Shown here: piece after piece, positions 27,436 through 36,428 of the stretch | How positions within the stretch are numbered: the stretch's first letter is position 1 | Layout of the letters: each line of letters opens with the position of its first letter | NCBI RefSeq assembly: GCF_030151085.1 | Contig: NZ_JASLER010000078.1 | Location: 69,367-133,366, forward strand | Length of the DNA stretch: 64,000 nucleotides | Source of the DNA: Bacteroides sp. | Lineage (GTDB): Bacteria > Bacteroidota > Bacteroidia > Bacteroidales > Bacteroidaceae | Direction: 5' to 3' | Made by a program: the position numbers and the translations under genes | Notes under the pieces: generated by a model | What the model saw: only the letters and a program-made list of their open reading frames with translations | Told to the model about the DNA's origin: nothing | Database searches by the model: none

Positions 27436-27476
27436 CTCACCCCTGCCCCTGACTTTTGAAGGGAGCAGGGAGTGAG
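27436..27476. terminator. Bidirectional hairpin between convergent GH127/146 and GH2 genes
   Basis: CTCAC plus CCCTGC on the left pair with GCAGGG plus GTGAG on the right with one bulge, around a short A/T loop. It sits between the stops of two convergent genes. Confidence 0.7.
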
Positions 27477-27483
27477 GCTCTAT

Positions 27484-30129
27484 TTATTTCTTCTCCGTAC
27501 TTTCGAAATGACGTTGTTGTTGCTCTATCTTTTTCATTTCGTCGATACGCTCTTGTTCTTCCCGGGCAGCACGTTCCAATTCGTTCAAGTCCACTTCACC
27601 GATATCTCCTTTACCAAATACTTCTGTCTTCTTCAGGACAGGTAGTTGCTTGTAGAGGAAGCTGCGCTCTGCGGGTAAGGTATTTATCTCGATTACGGCC
27701 TCAGGGTGAAACTGGATGCCAGGATGCAGCAGACGGGCTTTCACACGAATCGTACCGGGCTTGGTACTGGTACGGATCAACGCCGGAGCAGTACCCCAAC
27801 GGCTAACACGAGGATTGGCTTCAATCTCTCTACCCCCTACTATTTCACCCTCACCTTCTACTTCGAAGATAATGGTTTCCTGCGAAAGGCGCTTTACATA
27901 TCCGTCCTTATCGGCAATAGAAGCGATTACAGTAACGATATCCGAACCGTTGGCGCGAAGCGGCAGACCGGAATCTACGGCCAGTATCAATTGTTCGTTG
28001 CGTTTGGAAGGCATGTTCTTGGCACGAGCCATGACTTTACCATCCAGGAAGCCTTCAGCTACGATGCTGCACTGTTCAGGTTTTCCGGCACGGTGCAGGG
28101 CACGAACATCTACAAAGTTATAAGCATCTTTAAAGATGATGGGCGGATGACGGATGCCCTTTTCTTCCAATACCGGGGCTTGCACCAATGTATCTTTCTC
28201 ATTAACGATGATACGCACACTGTCACAATTGGAATAAACCACAATATCTTCGGTAGAGAAAGGAGTCATGGCATTGGCTATATATACCATCGGACCGCTA
28301 TCGGCCTGCTTTAACTGCAAACGCGGGTCACGCTGGCTCATCATCATGTAATAAGAGTACTTGGGCTGACGGAACATATCCATCACTCCACCCCAGAACG
28401 GATCGGGATGATAACCACGTTGATGGTCGAAAGAGTGCCACAACGTACCGCCGACATGACCACGTGGAGACTTATAGAATTGGTCTACTGTGAGCGAACC
28501 TCCATAATCTTTGCGTGCATAGTGTTGTGCCTGGCGTATCTGAGGCGCTTCGCCCCACTCACGAGCTACACGGCTATAAGAGTTGTGGGAGTTCCAGTCG
28601 TCCACACAGTCGCCGTACTCACGGGTGAAACAGGACTTGCCTAATTTCTGATAGTAGTCTTCATTCTTGGGAGCGGTATAGATAACATCGTACTCAGCGG
28701 CACCTTTGCTTTTGTCGTCGATAGCAGCATAACAGCCGGGATAAGGATATTCTTCGTGGGTGGCTTGATAAGCATTGTGTGCAAATGATTCAGGGAAAGC
28801 GGTTTCATTCAAGACAGGCTCCCACAGCAGAACGGAAGGATGGTTGCGGTCGCGGCGCACCATATTACGAATGTCGGAGATAATCCGTTGTTCGAAGATA
28901 GGATCGGAATTCCAGAATTGCCAGCCGGGAGTGGGGACTATCATAAACATACCCAGTTCATCGCAAGCATCCATAAAGGCAGGGTCTTGCGGATAATGTG
29001 CCGAGCGGATGATACGGAAACCCGCATCGCGCAGCTTTTTCACGTCCAGCCAATGCAGGTTATTGGGTACGGCATTGCCAATGTAGGCATAGTCCTGGTG
29101 ACGGTTTACACCCATCAGCTTGTCTTCGAAGGGTTTGCCGTTGATATAAAGCCCGTCAGCACCTCGGAATTCGATACTACGGATGCCGATACGAGAGATT
29201 ACGGCATCGCAGAGTTTACCATTCTTATAAACCGAAGTCTTAAGCTGATACAAGTTCGGAGTATCGGGATGCCACAAAGCCGGATTCTTTACTGAGAGTT
29301 GCTGGGAAAGATCACCATTAGCACCTGCCGCTAATGAAAGGCTTTTCTTGTTACCGGCTACTTGTTTACCTGTATAGTCTATCAAAGTATTTTCTATTAT
29401 CAGGTTACAGGCAGTCTTTCCATCATTTACAATATGAGTCTTTACGTTAACCTTGGCTTTCTGTTCCGAGACATCTTCAAAGCTGGCGAATACACCACCA
29501 CTCGCAACACAACCGGCTGCATTGGCATCACTTACATGCACTTCGTCGGTACTGATAAAGTAACAGTCGCGATAGATGCCGCCAAAGACACAAAGGTCCA
29601 TGATATACTGTTTATTTCCGGGAGGGTAAGAAGGATCATCGCTATTGTCGGCACAAACAGCTACCGTTACTTCATCGCCTGCACGTACACCAGCCGCAGT
29701 CAGGTCGATGTTGACGGGAAGGTAGCCACCGAAGTGTTCTTTTACTTTCTTGCCATTAATATAGAAGCTGCTCTTGCCCATAATGGCTTCGAAGTGGAGA
29801 GACAGACGCTTGCCTTTGTATTTGGCATCCACAGTGAAGTGTTTGGTGTACCAAGCAGGACCCTGATAATTACGGGAACCACTTGCTTCGGACGGCACAA
29901 GCTGCACGGTATGAGGAAGGTTGACCAACTCCCAGTTGCTATCATTCAGTTGCAACGGGTCACTCTTTCCTGATACGTCACCACGATGGAAGCGCCATCC
30001 CGGATTGAAGTCCTGTACTTCACGAGCAGAGTTAGGCACGGAATAAAAGCCGGCAGCAGAGAAGCGCTCTTGTGCCTGAACCACACACCAACTTGCTAAA
30101 AAGGTAATAAGTAATAAAAGGTTTCTCAT
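27484..30129 (-). CDS. GH2 family glycoside hydrolase with charged coiled tail
   Basis: An 881-residue secreted GH2 enzyme. The signal peptide is about 1-20. It has a jelly-roll domain (GPAWYTKHF, SLHFEAIMGKSSFYINGKKV), an Ig-like domain and a TIM barrel beginning near GVNRHQDY. The acid/base is Glu442 in PVLNE and the nucleophile is Glu504 in TREYGD. Unlike the two GH2 enzymes of PUL D it has no N-x-K motif at the expected site, so its substrate is more likely a neutral sugar. The last 35 residues are highly charged and helix-forming (ELERAAREEQERIDEM), unusual for GH2. The frame extends 21 residues further upstream, but ATG 30129 gives a clean signal peptide. It lies 26 bp after the PL8-type lyase in one minus operon. 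Confidence 0.93.
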   Translation of the reverse strand: MRNLLLLITFLASWCVVQAQERFSAAGFYSVPNSAREVQDFNPGWRFHRGDVSGKSDPLQLNDSNWELVNLPHTVQLVPSEASGSRNYQGPAWYTKHFTVDAKYKGKRLSLHFEAIMGKSSFYINGKKVKEHFGGYLPVNIDLTAAGVRAGDEVTVAVCADNSDDPSYPPGNKQYIMDLCVFGGIYRDCYFISTDEVHVSDANAAGCVASGGVFASFEDVSEQKAKVNVKTHIVNDGKTACNLIIENTLIDYTGKQVAGNKKSLSLAAGANGDLSQQLSVKNPALWHPDTPNLYQLKTSVYKNGKLCDAVISRIGIRSIEFRGADGLYINGKPFEDKLMGVNRHQDYAYIGNAVPNNLHWLDVKKLRDAGFRIIRSAHYPQDPAFMDACDELGMFMIVPTPGWQFWNSDPIFEQRIISDIRNMVRRDRNHPSVLLWEPVLNETAFPESFAHNAYQATHEEYPYPGCYAAIDDKSKGAAEYDVIYTAPKNEDYYQKLGKSCFTREYGDCVDDWNSHNSYSRVAREWGEAPQIRQAQHYARKDYGGSLTVDQFYKSPRGHVGGTLWHSFDHQRGYHPDPFWGGVMDMFRQPKYSYYMMMSQRDPRLQLKQADSGPMVYIANAMTPFSTEDIVVYSNCDSVRIIVNEKDTLVQAPVLEEKGIRHPPIIFKDAYNFVDVRALHRAGKPEQCSIVAEGFLDGKVMARAKNMPSKRNEQLILAVDSGLPLRANGSDIVTVIASIADKDGYVKRLSQETIIFEVEGEGEIVGGREIEANPRVSRWGTAPALIRTSTKPGTIRVKARLLHPGIQFHPEAVIEINTLPAERSFLYKQLPVLKKTEVFGKGDIGEVDLNELERAAREEQERIDEMKKIEQQQRHFESTEKK

Positions 30130-30155
30130 ATAAATATAGTATAGGTATAAATAAA

Positions 30156-32624
30156 TCAGTTTGATACACGTACCACACCCGGCTTGCCGCATAGCATTCC
30201 TTGCGGCATGGGTATGCTTATTTCTTTATCATTGAACACTAGCTTGATTTCTTTCAGACTGGCATTCATACAGGCATCAGTTACAGAGACAATATACTCA
30301 GCACCCTCCTGCTTTATCATTACCGCACAAGGAGCAGAAGCCGATAATGATATACCATCTATTTGAAGACCTGCATTTCCGGGATAAAATAGAGCCTGCA
30401 CTACTTTTTCGTCAGCAGAGCGTATAGCTTGCACCAAAGTATCATTGCGCAAAACATGGAATGGCAGTTCATCGGCAAGTAGTCCATTTCCTGTATAGAC
30501 CACATAACCATAAGTATCATTCACCGGATGTTGTCCGTGGTTTGCCCATAAACGGAGGATTTTAGCTTCAGCAGGCAGATTCTCTTTCTTTTCATTTACT
30601 TTATTGCGCTTTGCCCAATCCGTAGGACGAGTTTCGCAGGTTACAAAAGCTTCGCGAGTATATTCGGGAAGTATCCGGTATGCAAATTTGCCGTTCTGTA
30701 CCAGCCATACGGGAGCACCATCCAAGGATAAGAGAGAGTGTATGCCCGAAATCAGATTCTCTTTTTTCCCCCTTTTCATCGTAAAAACATCATCAGTCCA
30801 AGCGGTCTGATCAATGGTAGTACGGATATCCCCTTCCTGTTCGGGACGCATGTTTGTAACTCCTGCTCCCAATGCTACCATATAATCTCCTAAAATGAAA
30901 TAGGATTTATATGCCTTGAAGCCATAAAGAACTTCATTCAATCCGCCGCTATTTCCTTTGTCATTCACACCTTCCTTACTTGAGGCATTCATTTTCTCAA
31001 AGATATATCCGGCAACAGCATCTCCACCCCCATCCGTAGTACCAGCAGCAAAGTTATATTTGCTGCAATAGCCGCGCCAGTTCTCAACGGGAGTCAGTTT
31101 ATACATACCTTCGCGTGCCGTAACACCGGGAGATGCCGTAACGTCCCAGCCTCCCATAATTCGGAAATACTCGTCACCACTACGTTGGAACAGGGTCATT
31201 CCATCCGTAGGATAGAAATTATATGCATCGGCAAAGCTGGCTGCACTCTCCAAACCGTCGCAACGGACAGAAGCCATATTAATGGTAATGTGATAGTCGG
31301 GGGTCTTCTTTATCAAGTCGTCATTATTGAAAAACCAACGGGTTCCGTAGTAGACACCCGGAGCATAAGCATCCATTAAAATTCGGTTTCCCTTTGCCTC
31401 TTGTTGTAATTGCAAGAGTTCTTTCTGCTCTTCGGGAGTGAAGGAATCTATCCAGTTTTCCACGATATTATCCAGCATTCCGGCATAAGGGATGGGAAGT
31501 TCCGTAGGATTATAGACATACGAACCACGATCCAGACAAGGAAGGCGATAGCCATTATAATAATACCATGCACCTCCGCGCAAGAAGTTGAGAAGAGCTT
31601 CCACGTTGTCGCGGTTCAGGTTCTTTGCCCAAGGCGAACCTTTCAGCATATTCAACACTTTGAGAGCATTGGAAGTTCCGTCAATGGGATAGCCCCAAAT
31701 AAGGCATTGCTTGCCATGTCCCCAGCCTGCCCCATCGGCAGTAAAGCCTTCGGTCCAGAAAGCATCGTTATAGGTAGTTTGAGAAGTCATGCTGATACCC
31801 CGCTGACATACTTCCGCCAGCAAGTCTATCATCGGGATAGAACGGTACATGGCAGCTACCGGTAACAATGAACGATAAGCCAACGCATTGCCGCCCACCC
31901 ACCATACATGGTTTCGGAAACGAGGTATGGAAACTACATTATCGTCCGTTTCATCGTGCCTCAAGGGTTGCGTCCATGCTTGCAAACCGATAGTTTTCAG
32001 CATATCGGAGGCTTTTCTCAGTAAAGCACTTCCTTTTCCGTTTTCAGCCAAGTCCATTTGTTTCAGATAGCAGAAATAGGTATTGACTGCTGCCGTAGGC
32101 ATAGCAAAACAAGAGGCATGAAAGCGCGGACCGTCGTTCGGTCTTCCTGCTTCGATACTGCCATAATGCAGAATGGCTTTTAATACTTTATCCGAGAGGG
32201 CTTGCTTTTCTGTTATCTCCCCTTTGCGGTAAGCATCGGCTATCTTCCAGATACGACTGAAAGCGTCTGCCAGGAATACGCCGATTTCTGCTTGTGGGTT
32301 GGAATAAGGTTTCTGAAAGCCGTTATCTCTTCGGAACTCCGCTTCCCTCTCTTTCAGACCGGAGAAGATACCTTCAGCATCGAGTTGTGCCAGGCACTCT
32401 TGTGCACTCAGTTTTGTGTCCAACGAATGATAACGGTAAGGGTTCTCTGTGAATGAAGTGCGGAAGGCATCTATTGCTTTTTCTTTCTCCGCATCGTTTG
32501 AACGGCGGGCTTCATTATAATAACGATGGTAATTGTCGAAAGCCAGTTTCGTTTCTTTCTCTTGTGGAAAAGCCGTGATGGCTATACAAAGACTGAAAAT
32601 GGTTAGAATAAGGTTTCTATGCAT
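30156..32624 (-). CDS. PL8-type polysaccharide lyase (chondroitin AC / hyaluronan lyase-like)
   Basis: An 822-residue secreted protein. The signal peptide (about 1-20) is followed by an (alpha/alpha) toroid (about 30-400) and C-terminal antiparallel beta-sandwich domains. The region RNHVWWVGGN then DGAGWGHGKQ is where PL8 enzymes keep their catalytic Asn and His. Here His303 is followed nine residues later by Tyr312, the same His-to-Tyr spacing as in chondroitin AC and hyaluronan lyases. Such enzymes cleave hexosamine-(1,4)-uronate chains by beta-elimination. The sequence is diverged enough that assignment to PL33 instead of PL8 is possible. It starts a minus operon with the GH2 gene, with a -7 element at 32666-32673. 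Confidence 0.8.
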   Translation of the reverse strand: MHRNLILTIFSLCIAITAFPQEKETKLAFDNYHRYYNEARRSNDAEKEKAIDAFRTSFTENPYRYHSLDTKLSAQECLAQLDAEGIFSGLKEREAEFRRDNGFQKPYSNPQAEIGVFLADAFSRIWKIADAYRKGEITEKQALSDKVLKAILHYGSIEAGRPNDGPRFHASCFAMPTAAVNTYFCYLKQMDLAENGKGSALLRKASDMLKTIGLQAWTQPLRHDETDDNVVSIPRFRNHVWWVGGNALAYRSLLPVAAMYRSIPMIDLLAEVCQRGISMTSQTTYNDAFWTEGFTADGAGWGHGKQCLIWGYPIDGTSNALKVLNMLKGSPWAKNLNRDNVEALLNFLRGGAWYYYNGYRLPCLDRGSYVYNPTELPIPYAGMLDNIVENWIDSFTPEEQKELLQLQQEAKGNRILMDAYAPGVYYGTRWFFNNDDLIKKTPDYHITINMASVRCDGLESAASFADAYNFYPTDGMTLFQRSGDEYFRIMGGWDVTASPGVTAREGMYKLTPVENWRGYCSKYNFAAGTTDGGGDAVAGYIFEKMNASSKEGVNDKGNSGGLNEVLYGFKAYKSYFILGDYMVALGAGVTNMRPEQEGDIRTTIDQTAWTDDVFTMKRGKKENLISGIHSLLSLDGAPVWLVQNGKFAYRILPEYTREAFVTCETRPTDWAKRNKVNEKKENLPAEAKILRLWANHGQHPVNDTYGYVVYTGNGLLADELPFHVLRNDTLVQAIRSADEKVVQALFYPGNAGLQIDGISLSASAPCAVMIKQEGAEYIVSVTDACMNASLKEIKLVFNDKEISIPMPQGMLCGKPGVVRVSN

Positions 32625-32665
32625 GCGTTTTTTATTAAATTGTGTAATTCCATAATTATACAGAG

Positions 32666-32673
32666 CAAATATA
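32666..32673 (-). promoter_or_regulatory. -7 element (TATATTTG) for the PL8-GH2 operon
   Basis: Perfect minus-strand TAnnTTTG match 42 bases before the lyase start codon. No clear -33 at standard spacing. It is divergent from the promoter at 32772. Confidence 0.6.
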
Positions 32674-32771
32674 GGGAAAGGCAGAGAGATAGAACACCAT
32701 TAATCATTCAAAAATAGTGATGTTTTCGTACGTATCAATCAGGAGGGTGTATCAGGTAAAAGAAGATTGAC

Positions 32772-32779
32772 TACCTTTG
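32772..32779 (+). promoter_or_regulatory. -7 element (TACCTTTG) for the beta-propeller hydrolase
   Basis: Perfect TAnnTTTG match 50 bases upstream of ATG 32829, inside the divergent intergenic region shared with the PL8 operon. Confidence 0.6.
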
Positions 32780-32828
32780 TTTTTACAAAACAACCCAGCA
32801 ATATTATCCTTAAACAAATATCACCCTT

Positions 32829-33965
32829 ATGAAAAAATGTAGCTTACTCCTTCTCTTTATTGCCTTCATCTGCATGTCGGCATTTGCACAAAAAATAGAG
32901 AATCTGGTAGAACTAAAGCAAAAATCAGAAAACCCGTTGTTCCATCATTTAGGCAAGGCATTTCGTACTCCTGCTTTTGAGTCCAAAGGCTACTGGGTGT
33001 GGGGCAGTTCGGTTGTGAAAGGCGAAGACGGGAAGTACCATATGTTTGTCTCCCGTTTCCCGAAATCGCTGCCGTTCCATCCCGGATGGATGATAGCTTC
33101 GGAGATAGTTCATGCCGTGAGCGATGTGCCGCAAGGTCCTTACAAATTCAGTGATGTTGCCCTCCCGGCACGTGGTGCGCAATATTGGGATGGTCGCTCT
33201 ACACACAATCCACGGATATTGAAGCAAAATGGCAAGTACTACCTTATCTATATGGGTTCCACCCATCCCTTTGGCGAACCGACCTACGAACAACTAACGC
33301 TGGATAGTCCCTGGTGTATTGTAGGACGATCCAACAAGCGCATAGGATTGGCAGTTGCCGATTCTCCTTATGGTCCTTGGAAGCGGTTGGACGAACCTAT
33401 CTTGAAAACCAAACCGGATACATTCTATAGCTTCCTTACTTCAAATCCTTCTCCCATTATACAGGAAGACGGTTCTGTAATGATGATCTTCAAGGGACGC
33501 AGATACAAAGGCAACGACGGATATTCGGACATGAGCCTCGGAATGGCAACTGCTCCGAGTATTGAAGGCCCTTACCGGGTGCTGAACAACAACCAGCCCA
33601 TCTTTCAGGTAGACGGTCAGGGTGAAGCTGAAGACCCCTTCTTGTGGAAAGACAAGGATGGTTATCATGCCATCTTCAAAGACCATGTATCCAAATTTAC
33701 CGGCGAACGTGGCGGCGGTGTGATGGCACACTCCAAAGACGGCATCAGTTGGACAGTAGATAAAGACCCAAAAGCTTACTCTCTCACCGTGGAATACGTT
33801 GATGGCAAGATAGAGAAACAAGGCCAACTGGAACGTCCTTTCATCTTCTTCGAGAATGGAAAGCCTGCTTATATCTTCTTTGCCACGATGGACGGCCCCG
33901 GAGGATTTGAAAATGCATCTCATTCCTGGAATATGGTGATACCAATCGTAGCCGACAAGAAATAA
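32829..33965 (+). CDS. Secreted five-bladed beta-propeller hydrolase, GH43/GH117-like
   Basis: A 378-residue protein with a signal peptide ending near AFAQ (residue 21). The chain shows repeated propeller blades with WVWGSSVVKGEDGKYHMF, the motif THNPRI, SNPSPIIQEDGS and GEAEDPFLWKDKDGYHAIF, spaced as in clan F/J five-bladed propellers (GH43, GH62, GH117). Asp and Glu residues in these strand starts are the likely catalytic set, but I cannot assign the family firmly. It is transcribed away from the PL8-GH2 operon from its own promoter and probably belongs to the same degradation system. The specificity is unknown. Confidence 0.75.
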   Translation: MKKCSLLLLFIAFICMSAFAQKIENLVELKQKSENPLFHHLGKAFRTPAFESKGYWVWGSSVVKGEDGKYHMFVSRFPKSLPFHPGWMIASEIVHAVSDVPQGPYKFSDVALPARGAQYWDGRSTHNPRILKQNGKYYLIYMGSTHPFGEPTYEQLTLDSPWCIVGRSNKRIGLAVADSPYGPWKRLDEPILKTKPDTFYSFLTSNPSPIIQEDGSVMMIFKGRRYKGNDGYSDMSLGMATAPSIEGPYRVLNNNQPIFQVDGQGEAEDPFLWKDKDGYHAIFKDHVSKFTGERGGGVMAHSKDGISWTVDKDPKAYSLTVEYVDGKIEKQGQLERPFIFFENGKPAYIFFATMDGPGGFENASHSWNMVIPIVADKK

Positions 33966-33971
33966 AATCTG

Positions 33972-33979
33972 TATCTTTG
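33972..33979 (+). promoter_or_regulatory. -7 element (TATCTTTG) five bases before the dus start codon
   Basis: Perfect TAnnTTTG match ending five bases before ATG 33985. With the usual distance to the transcription start, the mRNA would begin at or within a few bases of the start codon, i.e. be leaderless. Confidence 0.65.
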
Positions 33980-33984
33980 CAGCC

Positions 33985-34935
33985 ATGAACGAGAACATAT
34001 TACCCATTCAGTTTGCTCCGCTGCAAGGCTATACCGATGCCGTCTATCGCCGGGCACATGCGCGCATCTTTGGCGGCATCGAGACTTATTACTCTCCTTT
34101 TGTACGCATTGAACATGGAGAAATCCGCCGGAGGGATATTCGGGATATCGGTCCTGAAAACAATACGGGACTGCTTCTGATACCGCAGCTCATTGCACCC
34201 GAATTGGGAAAGTTAGAGCAAATAATGACCCTTTTCATCGAGAAAGGCTATCAAGATGTGGATATTAATCTGGGCTGTCCTTTCCCCGTTCTCGCCAAAC
34301 GGCACAATGGTTCGGGCATGTTGCCCTATCCCGAAGAGGTGAAAACTTTACTGACGAATGCCATTGAAAAGCATCCCGACATCCAGTTCTCCGTAAAGCT
34401 ACGTCTGGGTTGGGATAATCCGGAAGAGTGCCTTGCCTTACTACCGCTATTCAATGAACTTCCGTTGACGCACATTATTCTGCATCCCCGCCTGGGCAGC
34501 CAGCAATATAAAGGTGAGGTTGATTTAAACAACTTCGAAGCTTTCTATAATCAATGCAACAAACCTCTGCTTTATAATGGAGATTTACATACGCTGGAAG
34601 ATATTCAGTCCATTACCACACGCTTCCCGAAACTGGCCGGTCTTGTGATAGGCCGCGGTCTGCTTGCCAACCCTGCTTTAGCTTTGGAATACCAGCAAGG
34701 AAAGTCGCTTTCTACCGATGAAATGGCAAAGAAAGTGGGGCAACTGCATGCAGAGGTATTCAGCAGTTACCAGGAACAACTGCAAGGCGGCGAACTGCAA
34801 ATACTGATGAAAATGAAAAGCTTCTGGGAATATCTGTTGCCGGACGGAGACCGGAAGGCAAGAAAGACTATACACAAGACAACAAAGCTTGCCAATTATC
34901 AGGCGGCTGTAAGCAACTTGCTGGGGGCATATTAA
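33985..34935 (+). CDS. dus: tRNA-dihydrouridine synthase
   Basis: A 316-residue cytoplasmic FMN enzyme of the Dus family that reduces uridines in tRNA D-loops. Visible features are the N-terminal FAPLQGYTD flavin-binding loop, DINLGCPFP with the conserved catalytic Cys98, SVKLRLGWDNPEE, the HPRLGSQQYKG segment, YNGDL, and VIGRGLLANP at the end of the TIM barrel, then a helical tRNA-binding tail. Which of the Dus subfamilies (A, B or C) it belongs to cannot be fixed by eye. It is a housekeeping gene sitting between two polysaccharide loci, with a promoter that predicts a leaderless mRNA. Confidence 0.93.
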   Translation: MNENILPIQFAPLQGYTDAVYRRAHARIFGGIETYYSPFVRIEHGEIRRRDIRDIGPENNTGLLLIPQLIAPELGKLEQIMTLFIEKGYQDVDINLGCPFPVLAKRHNGSGMLPYPEEVKTLLTNAIEKHPDIQFSVKLRLGWDNPEECLALLPLFNELPLTHIILHPRLGSQQYKGEVDLNNFEAFYNQCNKPLLYNGDLHTLEDIQSITTRFPKLAGLVIGRGLLANPALALEYQQGKSLSTDEMAKKVGQLHAEVFSSYQEQLQGGELQILMKMKSFWEYLLPDGDRKARKTIHKTTKLANYQAAVSNLLGAY

Positions 34936-34973
34936 AACATCTTATCCCAATATCTCGTTTATAAGTGTACAAT

Positions 34974-35039
34974 ATATCAGACATCAGTGCCTAGGATATC
35001 AGACAGAAGATGACGCCTGACATCCTAAGCACTAATATT
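34974..35039. terminator. Long hairpin between dus and the sulfatase, with a 22-bp direct repeat
   Basis: GTGCCTAGGATATCAG (34987-35002) pairs with CTGACATCCTAAGCAC (35017-35032), 14 of 16 positions, loop of 14. The plus-strand C-A mismatches become G-U pairs in the minus-strand transcript, so it folds best as the 3' end of the sulfatase mRNA. The left part also contains two 22-bp units beginning ATATCAGACA at 34974 and 34996. Confidence 0.65.
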
Positions 35040-35052
35040 TCATTTCCTAGTA

Positions 35053-36417
35053 TTACTTGCCCGGAACCAGATGTACATCGGGTCGCGTCTGGAGAACATG
35101 ATGCAGCTTCATCCATTCGTTCAGAATATCACGATGCTGCAACAGGATGTCGCTGTATTTCTTCTCGATGGCAAGATTGCGCATCTCTCCACGGTCGTTC
35201 TCCATGTCATAGAGTTGTTCGCGATAGAGTCCTTTATCATAAAGTACATACTTATAGCGAGTTGTGCGAAGTGCCCATCCACGGGCTATTCCTTTATCAA
35301 ACATTGTCTCCGTTACAACAAATGGCTGGTGTTGTTCTTCGGGATTTGCCTTCTCTGCCAGCTGTTTGAAAGACACACCGTGTTGTCCCATTACAAGAGG
35401 GATACCTGCCCAATCACATACAGACGCAAAGAAATCAACGCCGGCATTTATCAGTTGCGGTAATTCCTTTCCGGCATTCTTCTTCCCAGGCAAGGTTACG
35501 ATCAGAGGCACATTCGTCACTTCTTCATACAAAGCCGACTTCTGGTTCCACTGATGTGCTCCCACTCCATCACCGTGATCGCTGGCGAAGATTATCACTG
35601 TATTCTTCCATAGATTTTGCCGGTCAATGGCATCGACAATCTTGCCTATCTCGGCATCTACTTGTTCGACTAGACGGTAATAAGCATTACGATACCGACG
35701 CCAGTTATCCGGAGTATAGTTGCGGGTAGGATAAGCCATATAATTCAGGCTTTGCTCGTAACCGATTACATCAGCATCGTATGGATTACGAGAGAAATTA
35801 GGAGGCAACCCCGGCCACTCGTCCTGTGGAACTTCTCCCTGATTACCATACGGAAGATTCTGACTACGTGCATACTCGCAGATATTATGCGGATTGTCGA
35901 AACCTGCTACCAGAAAGAAGGGGGTTGTATGCTTCTTTTCCAGAAAACGGACACAGGCTTCGGCCAGTCCGTTGTCATCGTGCGGATGAAGTACGGAGAA
36001 GCCGAACTCCCCTTGTGGCATAGATGCAGTATGTGCATGCCATTTACCGGCATAAGCACATTCATATCCGGCTTTCTGCATCAGTGTACCCAAGGTACGT
36101 GTACGAACAGAGTCGGGTATTGGTGTTCCATTCTTGGCAAGACCCAACTCATGGGACATATATCCCGTGAACATGGATGACCTGGAAGGGCCGCTCAACG
36201 GTGCAGAACAATAAGCATTTCTAAACAATATTCCCGACTGTGCCAAACGGTCCATATTGGGAGTATTTACATCAGTATTACCTATGCAACTCATAGCCGA
36301 AGCTGTCTGCTGGTCGGTAAGGATATATAGGATATTGGGTAACTCCCCGGCAACTGCCAACGAGGAAGTTACAATACCACTACTGCATAAAAGGATATTC
36401 TTAAAATTCATCTTCAC
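35053..36417 (-). CDS. Ser-type sulfatase
   Basis: A 454-residue S1 sulfatase with a signal peptide (about 1-24). The metal-site start LTDQQTAS is followed by the activation motif S-G-P-S-R with Ser75 as the residue to be converted to formylglycine. It also has GKWHAH, ASDHGDGVGAHQW with the metal-ligand Asp-His pair, and the C-terminal RTTRYKYVLYDKG block. This second metal motif (SDHGD..GAHQW) is typical for sulfatases acting on uronate or hexosamine sulfate in glycosaminoglycans, consistent with the chondroitinase gene 11 bp upstream in the same operon. The exact sulfate position is not readable. Confidence 0.94.
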   Translation of the reverse strand: MKMNFKNILLCSSGIVTSSLAVAGELPNILYILTDQQTASAMSCIGNTDVNTPNMDRLAQSGILFRNAYCSAPLSGPSRSSMFTGYMSHELGLAKNGTPIPDSVRTRTLGTLMQKAGYECAYAGKWHAHTASMPQGEFGFSVLHPHDDNGLAEACVRFLEKKHTTPFFLVAGFDNPHNICEYARSQNLPYGNQGEVPQDEWPGLPPNFSRNPYDADVIGYEQSLNYMAYPTRNYTPDNWRRYRNAYYRLVEQVDAEIGKIVDAIDRQNLWKNTVIIFASDHGDGVGAHQWNQKSALYEEVTNVPLIVTLPGKKNAGKELPQLINAGVDFFASVCDWAGIPLVMGQHGVSFKQLAEKANPEEQHQPFVVTETMFDKGIARGWALRTTRYKYVLYDKGLYREQLYDMENDRGEMRNLAIEKKYSDILLQHRDILNEWMKLHHVLQTRPDVHLVPGK

Positions 36418-36428
36418 AGAATACTGTT

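Noticed and set aside
30130..30192. 21-residue extension of the GH2 enzyme
   Set aside because: It runs into the end of the PL8-type gene and weakens the signal peptide that starts at 30129.
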